NCBI GenBank assembly: GCA_031772625.1
Contig: CM062816.1
Span: forward strand, 636,428,352 to 636,492,351
Origin: Pinus tabuliformis
Lineage: Eukaryota; Streptophyta; Pinopsida; Pinales; Pinaceae
Direction: 5' to 3'
DNA length: 64,000 bases
The translations under genes and the position numbers were made by a program. Numbering within the stretch: the stretch's first letter is position 1; each line of letters begins with the position of its first letter. Under the pieces are notes generated by a model. The model was not told the origin of the DNA. It saw nothing but the letters and a program-made list of their open reading frames with translations, and did no database searches. Of this stretch, positions 10,651 through 21,720 are shown piece by piece.

Positions 10651-10661
10651 GGGGGGAGGAA
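10651..10661 (+). promoter_or_regulatory. Gypsy polypurine tract
   Basis: GGGGGGAGGAA abuts the right LTR start TGATCC. Confidence 0.8.
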
Positions 10662-11283
10662 TGATCCAGGTGGATGTTGGTGGCCACCCACCTATCACTT
10701 TTGGACTCCCATAGCTGTCTCTTTCAAATTTTCAGTTTCCGTAATTATAGCACAATTTAATATTTTTAGCAGTTTTTTCAGGTCCTGAACTTCTAGAGCC
10801 GTTTTGAGGCCCTAAATGATGTTTTTTGGGAAATCTAGGAGCAACTTCGGTCCAAGGACTGACGTTGCTCTTTGAAAAGTTATTGTTCTTGGATAGATCT
10901 TTCTAATGAGCTATTGTGCATGTCAAACGAAGATTAGGTGCCAAAGTTATGACCTCGGGAAATTGATGTACCAATTTACCTAAACAGGGCCCACAATTTG
11001 GCATTTCATCTTGTAGCGTTAGGTTTTGGTATGTGAAGGGTTTTCCATTGTTTCTCAACAATAAATAGGCCTTCCAGCCTCAATGTAACATAGTTCAGAG
11101 GCATGTATCCACCACATCACTTCCCAGAGATAAGCTACCATCGCCCTCGCTGGTGTATTTCCATTTCTGTTTTTAAGCATATTTCAGTATTTTACATTAA
11201 TGAAATGAAGTATGATTTCCGATACATCTCTATGTTTATGGTTATCTCTGTAATTTTTTGCATTCCTATTTAAATCTGGATCG
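10662..11283 (+). repeat. Gypsy 3' LTR
   Basis: 622-bp partner of 7954-8573, followed by TTGAA (11284-11288). Its terminal base appears mutated (GGATCG where GGATCA is expected from the TGATCC start). Confidence 0.85.
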
Positions 11284-11288
11284 TTGAA

Positions 11289-12250
11289 CCAAGCACCTTA
11301 GGTGGATAGACAACTATTTGATGAAGTTGAGATTCACTAGGAGCGAATTTGATCTAAACCTTTTCTTTAAGGTTATGGATGATGGACATCTCATAATTAT
11401 ACCTTATGAGGATGACCTCTCTCTGGCAGGCACAAACCCTCTCATTTACAAATGTAAGAGGGAGTGGGCTTCTGGATTTGGAATGGTGAACTGCAAGCCT
11501 GTGACAACCCTGATGGAGCTTAACTTTAATAAGTTATCTGATAGTGTTTCCATACCTGAATTGGGTAATGCTTCTAAGTATCATCAACTCATAGGAGCAC
11601 TAATGTTCTTGGTGATCTCTCGTCTAGATATATGTTCTCTAGCTAGCATGTTGAGCCAATACATGGTCGAGCCTCTTCACTCACAATGGATTGGCGCCAA
11701 GAATATTCTAACATATCTTTTGGGCATAATCTCTCATGGATTGAGATACATTATTGGAGATGTGAGGCTACATGGTTATTCTGATTGGGCAGGTAGTATG
11801 GTGGATCACAAGAGAACTTCTAGATTCTATTTCTTTTTGGGTTCTGCTTAGATATCCTGGATGAGCAGGAAGCAGAAGTTAGTTTCTTTGAGCACCACTG
11901 ATGCAAGATACATAGTTGTGAGTATGGCATCCTGTGAAGTTATCTAGTTATGAATGTTCTTCAGTCAGCTATCTAGACATGTGCGGGATACCACTATGAT
12001 CGTCTGCGACAACTAGAGTGGGATCCAATTATCAGAGAATCCTGTATTTCATCATCGCTTCAAGCACATAGACATCAGGTACCACTTTATCCGGGATATG
12101 GTATAACGAGGAGAAATAAGGTTCCATCACATTAGGACTGATGTGTGGGTCGTCGGTATTCTAGCGAAGACCCTAGGAAAGGTCAAATTCTTGACTTTCC
12201 GAGAATGACTAGGAGTCGTGGAGAGACCCTCTCCTCAGGGTCTTGTATGA
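11289..12250 (+). pseudogene. Copia-1 RT C-terminus and RNase H
   Basis: Continues the interrupted RT: RWIDNYLMKLRFTRSEFDLNLFFKV, then the catalytic box as PYEDDLSLAG (YVDD altered to YEDD, both aspartates kept). A short deletion joins CKREWAS to GFGMVNCKPVTTLME. RNase H follows: HQLIGALMFLVISRLDI, GYSDWAGSMVDHKRTSR, SRKQKLVSLSTTDA, and a tail FHHRFKHIDIRYHFIRDMV...DVWVVGILAKTLG that ends near 12210. Five or more stops lie downstream of 11851. The gene is inactive. Confidence 0.88.
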
Positions 12251-12316
12251 TATGGATATTGAGCTCTAGGAACTTCGAGGGCATGGGGTACTTCTTTGAG
12301 TGATGAGAAACCATAG

Positions 12317-12512
12317 GGTGAGTGGTTCAACCTTCCCTTAGTGGTTTTCTATGTAGGCAAGATGAGTGGTTCATCCTTCTCCTGCCGAGACACAATCATA
12401 GGGTGAGTGTTTAAACATTCCCCTAGTGATTTTTTGTGTACAAGATGACTGGTTCAACCATCCCCTCAGTACAAGTAGGCAGAATGAGTGGTTCATCCTT
12501 CTTCTGCTGAGA
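12317..12512 (+). repeat. Tandem repeat in Copia-1 3' UTR, ~40 bp x 5
   Basis: Five diverged copies of a unit with GATGAGTGGTTCATCCTTC followed by CCTGC/CCTAG, alternating between a GGGTGAGTGGTTCAACC and a GATGAGTGGTTCATCC form, so the true period may be a pair of units. Confidence 0.75.
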
Positions 12513-12668
12513 AATTCCACCCATGTAGTCTGGGAATCATGGGAACTACCTATCGTCTAGCTAATCAAAAGGGAAATGAGGATAGGGACCATAGTACTAT
12601 TGATAGACTCATTGTGTACTATTGTATGCCCTATACTAGGATGATATTGATCTAAGATCAATTGGAAC

Positions 12669-12815
12669 TGACTTTGGGTTAGTAAGAGTGGTATGAGACA
12701 CTGTGTTTATATGGAATTGATTTCGGATCAGTAAAAGTGATATGAAACACTCTCTTTCATTTGGGACTCACTTTGGGTTATTAGAGAATGGTATAATACA
12801 TTCTCGATCACTTCT
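12669..12815 (+). repeat. Second tandem repeat in Copia-1 3' UTR, ~49 bp x 3
   Basis: Three copies of a unit of the form GGAACTGACTTTGGGTTAG...TGGTATGAGACACT, at about 12669, 12715 and 12764, with scattered substitutions. Confidence 0.7.
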
Positions 12816-12908
12816 TCCTCTTCTTCTTCATAGTTCAACCGAGCAATGTATTGATGGAAGAGATACTACCGACTTACAGATGGATTAGCAAATGGATTTT
12901 TCCCTAAT

Positions 12909-12918
12909 TGAGAGGGAG
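12909..12918 (+). promoter_or_regulatory. Copia-1 polypurine tract
   Basis: TGAGAGGGAG directly precedes TGTTAAAACTGG, the likely LTR start. Confidence 0.65.
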
Positions 12919-14532
12919 TGTTAAAACTGGCAACTAGGGCCAAACTCCATGTGGGTCATCTTATTTATAGAAACTACTTTTTTTCTTGGATTCCTCTCTT
13001 GGACAGGTGTAGGATTGATCTAAGATCATCCGATTCGGACATGTATTTATCAAGATATGAACTTATTTATATTATTTGACAATTTCTCAAGGTCGGCCAA
13101 CAACCAAATAACTTCAAGCTCAGCCTCAAGATTACACTTAAATAAGGGAGGCCTCAAGTCATTTAACACACACATTATTCTTGATCTCTCCTCTCCACTC
13201 ATTTGGGTTTGTCCTCCCACGAGGGGGATGTAGTGGAAAGGGTTATCTAAGAGATCTCGATGCAGTCATCTAGAGTGACCTAGCCAATGTCCCAAAAGGG
13301 AAATTTAACCACAGTGAAGGAGGCTTAATCAGCTGAAGGACAAGCCCCAACCAAAGTCATAAAGGTGCGCTAGCCATAGGTCAAGAGGAGCGTTAATCCG
13401 CACTTAAGGAAGCGTGTAATCCTCTAAAAGAAGAGCTCTAATCGACACTTAAGGGAGGCCCTAAGCATGTGTCCAAGAGAAGCCTTATACATAGTCAAGG
13501 ACAAGCCTTAATATGTAGTCAATGAAGAAGCCCTAATACACTGTGTGAAGAAGCCGTAATACGCTCCCTGAAGAAGCCTTAATACACTGTCTAAAGAAAT
13601 CCTAATCGGTTGACTAAAGGATGCCCTAACTATAGTTAAGAGAGGCCTAATCCACTCGAAGGAGGAGGCCTAATACACAACCAAGGATAGAAACTAACTG
13701 AGCTAAATGAGCCTGTTGATAACGTGAAAGAAGAAGAGAATTTTAGGTTGTTGTAGGTGACAACACCGTCATAGAGGCAGGGTTATTTGGGGATCCTTTT
13801 ATGACTATGTGAAGTTTTTCTCTTCTCGTAGGACAACCGAGTTGGATGAGCTAAGGGACAAATCTATTGGAGTCTCATTGGAGGGACAAGGAGTAACGTT
13901 TATGCTCCTTGGAAGCTACAGGAAGACTTTGTGCTAAGCTGCAGGACATAACACCATACTCAAGGATTGTGTATGGGTGTTTGAGGGCTTACATATATGT
14001 CGAGATCAATAGCATAAATAGGGAGTTGTCCTAGGTTGTTTTGATGACTATTTGAAGATTGTTTCAATAGTGCTTGGTGCCCTAACGAGTCATCATGATG
14101 ACAACTACGAATTTATTTTTGATTGTGTCCTATTTCATGGAGTGACAGCTAGTGCAGCAAGAAGACATCAAAGTTCTCAGAGATATTTTGGGTCAAGCTT
14201 TGACCATGATTGGCTTAGTTTGTTGAACATCCTGTTCATACCATACAGATGACGTCGAGAAGAAGATTTTGTCATGTTTGACCATCATTGTCTTCTCTCG
14301 TCAAGACATTTCTACTGCTATTATAAATATCAGTTTTTCTATTTGTACTCTTTCTCTCTCCTCAAATATTGAAGAATATAAGAAGAATTGATTAAGGGTT
14401 TCCTCTCATTGGGGTTTGTCTGTGGCTAGTGCAACATCTTCTATCGTCTTGTCTTGGCTTGTCTTCTACTGTTTATGTTTAATGTTCTATTTGCATTTTA
14501 TTATCATGTTAATGTGATTCCTAATCTTGACA
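12919..14532 (+). repeat. Probable Copia-1 3' LTR
   Basis: Begins TGTTAAAAC after the polypurine tract and plausibly ends ATCTTGACA (TG...CA). A TATA-like TTATAAATATC sits at 14321, with a pyrimidine-rich leader and polyadenylation-like AT-rich stretch after it, as at the end of plant copia LTRs. The partner LTR is outside the window, so the right boundary cannot be confirmed. A frame at 14052-14252 has no recognisable content. Confidence 0.5.
13300..13690 (+). repeat. Degenerate ~23-27 bp tandem array inside the Copia-1 LTR
   Basis: Best preserved at 13525-13620 as repeats of TGAAGAAGCCCTAATACACTG (about 23 bp). To the left it decays into variants with 'aagccttaat', 'gaggccctaa' and 'gcgctaatc' spaced 23-30 bp. 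I count about a dozen recognisable units. Confidence 0.7.
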
Positions 14533-14645
14533 CTCATATTGGGATAACAAGAAAATTGAAGTAAGTTGTTCTAAGCATAGAACATTCCAAAAGAAATTAA
14601 CAAAACTAAAACAAATGGTGTTTCTTAGGCATCTATTTCTGGTGT

Positions 14646-15190
14646 GAACTAGGTTAGACATCGGCATGAAATATTTTTGCATCTTTCTAAAAGAGAATTA
14701 CAAAACATTTGTAAACTTCTTGCAAAAGAGGGATTGTGAGATAAGCTTACAACGGAAATTGTGAAGAAGTTAGCCCGTATGTCATCTCTTCATGATAAAC
14801 ACTTGATTTATGAACTAATAAAATTGGTTGGTGGTTCAATGACTCTAATAGACACTCAGATGTTGGGATTAAGTTCACACTCCATGGCTCGAGAAGCCAT
14901 TTTGAGACTAATAAAAGCATTGACTACATTGGTTTAAGGTATGAGCGATAGACTGAATATGCATAAAAGTGAAAGGTATGCTAGGGGACAAGAGGAATTG
15001 TGTCAGAAACATCTTGCACTGCTTGCTCCTCATTAGATTTCAATTGAGACTAGCTGAGCTAATCCAATGGCAACCTTTGAAGTTTTTGTTATAGAAACAA
15101 TAGCACAAGGACAAAAGAGTTTTGTTGATTGTTTTATACCCTTGATTTGTGCTCTTCTATGAACAAAAATGAAACTGAAGTGGCAGGAAT
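14646..15190 (+). pseudogene. UPL1/2-like HECT E3 ubiquitin ligase fragment (relic)
   Basis: One frame from about 14662 runs roughly 120 codons with only two stops and reads HLSKRELQNICKLLAKEGL, DKLTTEIVKKLARMSSLHDKH, then AREAILRLIKALTTLV and GMSDRLNMHKSERYA. The spacing and helical pattern resemble the conserved helical segment upstream of the HECT domain in plant UPL1/UPL2 ligases (P-E-L-x-x-L-C-x-L-L-A-x-E-G-L ... A-I-L-R-V-L-Q-A-L-S-S-L-V). A further piece, GQKSFVDCFIPLICALL, fits the next conserved helix. There are no introns or catalytic HECT domain here. Assigned from memory of the family, so moderate confidence; it could be another alpha-helical repeat protein. Confidence 0.4.
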
Positions 15191-16769
15191 AAAGGCAGGA
15201 AGGAAATCCACTTCTTTATCCATTAGAGAAGGAATTAATAATCATAAAAATGCGAGATATCAAGAAACGCTTCCAATATATCAAAGAACGGAAACAATGT
15301 GGGCAATAACATGATTTGTTATTGCTGGAAGAAAACCAATGTCCTGAGGGGGGACTCTAATTTTCGAGAGAAATTAGTCAACCATAGACTAAGTAGCATA
15401 CCAATTTGTGTAGCCTATTGTCCTATATAAAGGAAAAACCTGAAAATTCCCACTAGTGGGGAAGTTTTGGGGCACATTGGCTGAAAACTTAAAAGGTCAA
15501 CTTTACACAAGTGTTTTGGAAAAAAATGATGCTTCTATGAAATCTATAAATATGAGAGTGACAAATTCATTTCACGACAAAGTGTGAATCAATTCATTGG
15601 TTTTTAAGCATTAGCTCTCATCGTTTTAATATTCTTCATTCTATCCTGGCACACAGGAGCACTATCTCGAGACAACGAGCTTTTTGTTCGATTTGAATTT
15701 CGTTTTGGACAAACATACATTTTGGGAAGCACTCCGGGTTTTTAAAGTTATTTTGTCACAACAAGAAGTGTCATCCTACGAAGCAGACGAGTTGAGATGG
15801 AACTTAACTCTAGTAAGCAGCAAAGGAGGAGGTCTGAACCCATCCCTGGCAGCTTCACAAGTTTCTGGGCTAAGTTGGGGTTGCTGAACTAGAAACGACA
15901 GAATCGGTAGCTTAAGATCTTTTTCTATTGTGCCTGTCTAGTGGGTCCTGCGGCTGGAATTCATACTATATGACTTGATCGTGGGAAATTGTGGATCTGT
16001 GGAATTGTTTTCCCTCAAATCACAATTCAGTCAATTAACTCTCTATAACAGTGGATCAAGCATAGCAGGTAATCCGATATTTGTCTGAAGGTGTTGGGCA
16101 GAATTTACTCACGTTGTTTAACTGTGAAGTCTAGTTAGGGTTTCAGGCTGTTGTGGTTTATATATGTTCTAAATGGAACACGAATTATATGAGATTAATC
16201 TTTCTGGTTTAGCATATGCTTGTATAAGATAGTGCATTGTCAAGTAATTTCTCTGTAGTGTTTATCATCTAAACTAGAGTTGTTTGACGGTATTATGATC
16301 ATTTCTTCATTAAAAGGCTGCACTGTTCAACAAGTATAATGAATTGAGTTATGTATTAGAAAAGAAAAAAAGTTGTAGGAAGAATTACCTAACCTACTGA
16401 AGTGGTAGCAAGTTGAGGATAAAAATTTCACTACTACATTACATGTTGGTTCTTGAAAAGTAAAAGTTGAGAGTTGTATGAAGAGACACAGATCGGCCGC
16501 TCACCCATCCAGTCGAACAACAGCAGAGTTGACACATGTTGGCCCCAAAGCAGCATATGGGTGCACTGCGAGCGAGGTATAGTCTAGGCCAAGTAAAATT
16601 GGGTCCATCGGACTACAAAGTGCCTTCCATAGGCCTGCCAGACAGAGGCCCCTATTAGCGTTGTAGACCCTAACGCGAACACAGTGGAAGGAGGATTAAG
16701 GAAATCCATAGGTGTGACGCGTATTAGTAGCAAGTGAATTGTGTGAGTTTCATCTTGGAACATTCCCCA
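15191..16769. other. No recognised gene between the HECT relic and Copia-3
   Basis: Two short plus-strand frames (15129-15314 and 15684-15887) have ordinary composition but no motif I recognise. The 3' part (16490-16769) is more GC-rich and contains a short run of restriction-like palindromes but no coding signal. It ends with CCCCA, the Copia-3 target duplication. Confidence 0.5.
16765..16769. repeat. Target site duplication CCCCA of Copia-3 (left copy)
   Basis: CCCCA at 16765-16769 is repeated at 22095-22099 just outside the right full LTR. Confidence 0.85.
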
Positions 16770-17143
16770 TGTTGGTTCAGGTGCACAACAAACAACATAA
16801 ATAAACACAGAATTAAAACAGCAGAATATCAAGCACATATGACACAGTATTTAACGTGGTTCACCCAACCAATCTGGGCTACGTCCACCAAACATAGGCA
16901 TCAGGAATTTATTAATTAAATTAGAGATTACATCAAGAAATCCTCACACTCTCTTAGCAAACATCCGAATGGTTGCCTGTTATATAGCCTAGAGAATCTA
17001 ACAGCCTCATTAATTCCCTCACATCAAATATAGGAGGCATTAACTCCCTCCCAACAACCTGGAGTTAATCTAGGACCTGAATTCCTATTGTTTTCACCTT
17101 CAGAGATTTTTTCCTATTTCATCCTAAACAGAAAATCTCAACA
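16770..17143 (-). repeat. Copia-3 3' LTR
   Basis: 374 bp, TGTTGGTTC to TCTCAACA on the plus strand. It contains ACGTGGTTCACCC, a block frequent in plant copia LTRs. Confidence 0.93.
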
Positions 17144-17154
17144 ATCTCCACCTT
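17144..17154 (-). promoter_or_regulatory. Copia-3 polypurine tract
   Basis: The minus strand reads AAGGTGGAGAT directly before the 3' LTR. Confidence 0.8.
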
Positions 17155-17189
17155 GACAACAATTCGCGTGATGCCCTGTTATTATTATT

Positions 17190-18266
17190 TTATCTTTTCT
17201 GCAAGCCAAGAGAAGTCAAACACCATCCTAGCTTCTCCAACAAAACTGGTTTCGTGAACATGTCTGCACAGTTCTCCTTTGTATGCACCTTTTCAAGAGA
17301 AAGTCCCCTTTCAGTGATAATCTGTCTTACAAAATGATATTTGATTGGAATATGCTTTGATTTACTATGATAGGTTGGATTCTTATCCAAATGTATTGCA
17401 CTTTGACTGTCACAAAGTAACCTGATGTTATCCTGTAACCTACCAAACTCACCAAGCAAACCTTTCAACCAAACCGCCTCTTTGCAAGCATGCAAAGCAG
17501 CAATGTATTCTGCTTCAGTAGTGGATAGAGCAACAATGTTCTGTAGCTTTGACATCCAGCTTATAGCTCCACCTGCAAGAGTAAAGACGTACCCTGAAGT
17601 TGATCTTCTCTTATCCAAATCACCTGCAAAATCGGAATCAACATATCCGCAAACAGATTCACTACTCTTATTGTAAGAAATACAATAACTACTTGTGCCT
17701 CTCAAGTACCGAAGCACCCATTTCACTGCTGACCAGTGTTCTTTACCCGGATTTGCCATGTACCTGCTGACAACCCCAACTGCATGAGAAATATCTGGTC
17801 GTGTACACACCATCGCATACATCAAACATCCTACTACATTGGCATAAGGAATTCGAGACATATAATCCTTTTCTTCATCTGTATTAGGACATAAACTCGA
17901 AGAAAGCTTAAAATGGGAAGCTAAAGGGATCGACACAGGCTTCACATTATTCATACCAAACCTCAAAAGTATTTTCTCAACATACTTTTGTTGTGATAGC
18001 CACAGCTTACCATTACTCCTGTCTCTGAAAATCTCCATGCCCAAAATATGTCTTGCGGCTCGTAGATCTTTCATATCAAACGTCCTTACCATATGAGTCT
18101 TCAACCTGTTGATTTCTTCAATGCTTTTGCTTGCTAAAAGCATATCATCAACATATAACACTAAGATAATGAACATGCCATTATTTAACTGCTTAAAATA
18201 CACACAATGATCATATTCACTTCTTACATATTTCTGACTCAACATGAAAGAATCAAACTTCTTATA
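17190..18266 (-). pseudogene. Copia-3 RT C-terminus and RNase H
   Basis: Reads FDSFMLSQKYVRSEYDHCVYFKQ, then the intact catalytic box ILVLYVDDMLLASKS, KLWLSQQKYVEKIL, NVVGCLMYAMVCTRPDISHAVGVVSRYM, and RNase H with GYVDSDFAGDLDKRRSTSGYVF, SWMSKLQNIVALSTTEAEYIA, LCDSQSAIHLDKNP, KHIPIKYHFVRQ and a terminal NCADMFTKPV before the stop at 17190. Only a TGG to TGA change at 18267-18269 separates it from the N-terminal RT in the same frame. Confidence 0.93.
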
Positions 18267-19211
18267 TCAGTGCCGAGGCAACTGCTTCAGACCATATAAT
18301 GACTTCTTAAGCCTGCAGACAAATTTCGCATTGCGATGCTGAACAAACCCTTCCAGTTGTTCCATATATATTTCCTCATCTAAATCACCATGTAGAAATG
18401 CAGTCTTAACATCTAACTGCTGCAACTCCAAATCAAACAAAGCCACTAATGCTAACACAATTATAATTGAAACAATTTTAACCACTCTTGAAAATATCTC
18501 ATGAAAGTCTATGCCAGCTTTCTGAGAAAACACTTTTGCAACCAGCCGAGCTTTGCACCTGTCCTCCGTATCATTCACACCCCGTTTCAGCTTGAAGACC
18601 CATTTGCATCCCATAGTTTTCCTGCCTTTCGGAAGCTCAACCAGATCCCATGTACCATTCTTACCTAAGGCCATCATCTCTTCCTTCATGGCTGCTTTCC
18701 ATTTGTCACTATTTGAATCTTCTACAGCTTCCTGATAACACAAAGGTTCATCATCATTAGCGATCAAAGCAACTGAAGTAACATGATCATCATACCTTCT
18801 CGGACGGTGTTTGATCCTTGTAGACCTCCTTAAGAATGTTTCTGGTGCTTCCACAATTGGCTGTCTATCAGCTGTAGGAATTTCTTCATGATCGCCATCT
18901 GAGACCTGTTGATGTCCTCCATCTGAACCCTGTTCATAATTTGATTCTAAAACCTGTTCATGACTAGAATCTGAACTATGGTCGTTATGACTATCATTAG
19001 AAATGTTGTCAAACTTAATATGCTGGAAATCAGATACATCATCCTATTTCAATCTACTATTTACATCTAACTATACAAGAGAGGATTCATCAAACTTTAC
19101 ATCTCAGTTGATGATGATTTTGTGGGTAGTAGGATCCCACAATCTATATCCCTTTGTTCCATCACCATACCCAACAAAGACATACCTTTTCGATTTCGGA
19201 TCTAATTTAGT
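18267..19211 (-). pseudogene. Copia-3 integrase C-terminus, linker and N-terminal RT
   Basis: Same frame as the flanking segments. The integrase tail reads TKLDPKSKRYVFVGYGDGTKGYRLWDPTTHKI, followed by a Ser/Asp/His-rich linker. RT starts CYQEAVEDSNSDKWKAAMKEEM and includes GCKWVFKLKRG, CKARLVAKVFSQKAGIDFHE and DVKTAFLHGDLDEEIYMEQ. In-frame stops lie at 19104-19106, 19071-19073 and 19044-19046, in addition to those at its two ends (19212-19214 and 18267-18269). Four look like single C-to-T type changes (for example CGA to TGA), consistent with methylated-cytosine decay; that cause is inference. Confidence 0.9.
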
Positions 19212-21203
19212 TCACTGATGTTTAGGCACTAGAGCATATGCATCACAACCAAACACTCTGAGTTTAGAATAGTCACAAGGGTGTCCTTTCCATACCTCTT
19301 GCGGAACCTTGCAGCCTATCGCCATTGATGGATATCGGTTTATCACATAACAAGCTGTTGCCACTGCTTCTGTCCACAACTCCTTCGGCAACCCGGCGTT
19401 ACTCAGCATACACCTTGCTCTCTCTAGAAGAGTCCTGTTCATGCGTTCAACAACTCCATTCTGCTGAGGAGTATAAACCGTGGTCTTATGTCTCTCGATC
19501 CATGCATCCTTGCAATAGCTGTCAAACTTCTTGGAGGAAAACTCACCACCATTGTCAGTTCTTAAACATTTTATAGTTCTACCAGTGTTGTTTTCTACCA
19601 ATACTCTAAACTGCTTGAAAACTGTAAAAACATCAGACTTCTTTTTCAACATGTAGACCCAAACTTTCCGAGAAAAGTCATCAATGAATGATACAAAATA
19701 AGACGAACCACCATATGAAGCTGTAGGAGCTGGAACCCACACATCTGAATGGATATAATCAAGTATGCCTTTACTAGTATGTTTGCCTGTTTTAAACTTT
19801 TGTTGACTTTGTTTACCAAACAGACAATGTTTACAGAAATCCAATTTTCCAGATCTTATATTAGGAAGTAACTTTCGGTCAGCCAAAATTTTCAATCCTC
19901 TTTCACTCATATGCCCCAATCTTTGATGCCATAAGTGAATGGAAGTACTGTCATGTTCAGACACAGACACATGATCTGACCCAGTTCTACCTTCTAACTG
20001 AAATAGATTTCCTACTTTCTTAGCTTTCATCACTAGTAAGATACCTTTATAGATTTTCATAACTCCACCTTGAATTACAGTTTTATATCCATTTGAATCA
20101 AGTGCTCCTAATGAAATAAAAATTTTCCTTAAATCAGGTACATGTCTCACATCAGTTAATATTTTGGTTGTCCGATCAAACATTTGCAGTTGTATGCTCC
20201 CAATTCCCACAATATTACATGTTACATCATTACCCATGTACACAACACCATCATCAATTGATTTATATGTTTTAAACCAATCTCTATGTATACACATGTG
20301 GTTAGATGCCCCAGAATCTAACAACCAATGTTGATCATGTTTTGAAACATTAACTGACAATACCTCATCACTCATACCTAAACCTGATACTAAACCTGTA
20401 TCTGTGGTATTGGCTTCCTTCTTTTCTGTCGAAGAACCTTCTTTAGCAGCTTGCTTTCGCTTCCAACAATCCTTTTTCAGATGTCCAGCCTTGCCACAAT
20501 GCCAGCACTTCATCTTTGGCTTCTTTCCTTTGGACTTTGAACGAGAGTCGTTATGCTTTCCCCCGGAGTGTCTCTCTCGTGAGCGACCTCTGGCCATCAT
20601 TACCTCTGATGTTGAGGTGTCTGCATTCGACCTCTTGCTCGTCTCCTCAGCCAACAAGGCTCCAACAACATTGTCAAACTCAAGAATTTCTGATGTACTA
20701 AAACTTATGGAAGTAACAAAGTGATCCCAGGATTCAGGCAAAGAACATAATAGAGTTATTGCCTTATCCTCTGAATCAAATTTCACATCTAGACTGTTTA
20801 ATTGCACCAACAAGGTATTAAAAACATTCAGGTGATCAGCAATTGAGGTACCTTCTTTCATCCGCAAACTGTAAAGCTGCCGTTTCAAGAGAATCCGATT
20901 TGTCAAAGATTTCGTCATATAGAGCTTCTCAAGCTTCGACCACAAGCCTGCGGCGGTTTTCTCTGACACAATGTTAAACAGAACATCGTCCACCAGACAT
21001 AACCAGATTGCGCTCAGAGCTCTATCGTCCATCTCATCCCATTCATCCTTCGTCATGGAAGGAGGCCTTTTGTTTTTCCCCAACAGTGCTTTCGCCACAC
21101 CTTGTTGAACCAGCAGATCGTGCATCTTCACCTTCCAGATCTCAAAATTATTCTTGCCATTAAATTTTTCTATTTCAAACCGGGCACTTTGATTTTTTGC
21201 CAT
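19212..21203 (-). pseudogene. Copia-3 gag, zinc knuckle, protease and integrase
   Basis: A 663-codon frame. Gag begins MAKNQSARFEIEKFNGKN (UBN2/DUF4219-type gag, residues 1-200), with a knuckle CWHCGKAGHLKKDC near residue 235 and a protease WLLDSGASNHM near 290. The GAG-pre-integrase finger is LWHQRLGHMS...CKHCLFGK, and the integrase core has IHSDVW, FIDDFSRKVWVYML, RTDNGGEFSS and TPQQNGVVERMNRTLLE, giving the D, D and E catalytic residues in order. The start methionine is 18 codons before the conserved FNGKNNFEIWK block, as usual. The frame ends at a TGA (19212-19214). Confidence 0.94.
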
Positions 21204-21469
21204 TTTGTATCAAAAAACACAATAATCTCCAATATCAACGTTTTAAATACCAGAAATTAAAAAAAAAATTGCCTATGCCTTTAAAACAAAAAATATCTTC
21301 CCTTCACAAAAAAAATTGCCTATCAAAAAATAATATTCTGCTGTCTGAATCACCAATGGAAAGATTGATCCGCTCCACCAAAACAAAAACTACTCCACCA
21401 TATGTGTTCACCCACTTTAATATTAATCCACCATTAACAAATGTGCACACTTTCCACTTTAATATCAAT

Positions 21470-21716
21470 TGTTGGTTCAAGTGCACAACAAACAACATAA
21501 ATAAACACAGAATTAAAACAGCAGAATATCAAGCACATATGACACAGTATTTAACGTGGTTCACCCAACCAATCTGGGCTACGTCCACCAAACATAGGCA
21601 TCAGGAATTTATTAATTAAATTAGAGATTACATCAAGAAATCCTCACACTCTCTTAGCAAACATCCGAATGGTTGCCTGTTATATAACCTAGAGAATCTA
21701 ACAGCCTCATTAATAC
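21470..21716 (-). repeat. Partial extra LTR copy in tandem with the Copia-3 5' LTR
   Basis: About 247 bp matching the first two thirds of the LTR (plus-strand orientation TGTTGGTTC to CAGCCTCATTAATA), followed by CCAAT and then the complete LTR at 21721. See the separate finding for how the junction may have formed. Confidence 0.9.
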
Positions 21717-21720
21717 CAAT

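Larger units (their letters stand above)
7954..11283 (+). mobile_element. Ty3/gypsy deletion derivative inserted in Copia-1 RT
   Basis: LTRs at 7954-8573 and 10662-11283 start TGATCCAGG and end near GGATC/CGAATCA. They flank 2.1 kb containing gag, a decayed protease and only the C-terminal tail of the integrase polyprotein; RT, RNase H and the integrase core are gone. A primer site-like TGGAATCAGAGTGG follows the left LTR and a polypurine tract precedes the right one. The LTRs are visibly more diverged from each other than those of Copia-2 or Copia-3, yet this copy sits in an even older element. Confidence 0.85.
1..14532 (+). mobile_element. Copia-1: old Ty1/copia element, split by two nested insertions
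   Basis: The host element of the left third of the window. Its plus-strand pieces are 1-137 (GAG-pre-integrase), 7778-7948 (integrase finger joined to RT) and 11289-12250 (RT to RNase H), followed by a 3' UTR, a polypurine tract at 12909-12918 and a probable 3' LTR. Removing Copia-2 (138-7772 plus one TSD copy) rejoins the GAG-pre-integrase reading frame, and removing the gypsy insert rejoins the RT motif that follows LKKAL. The 5' LTR, gag and protease lie outside the window. The right end (14532) is a guess from a TG...CA terminus. Several frameshifts and stops mean it is dead. Confidence 0.8.
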
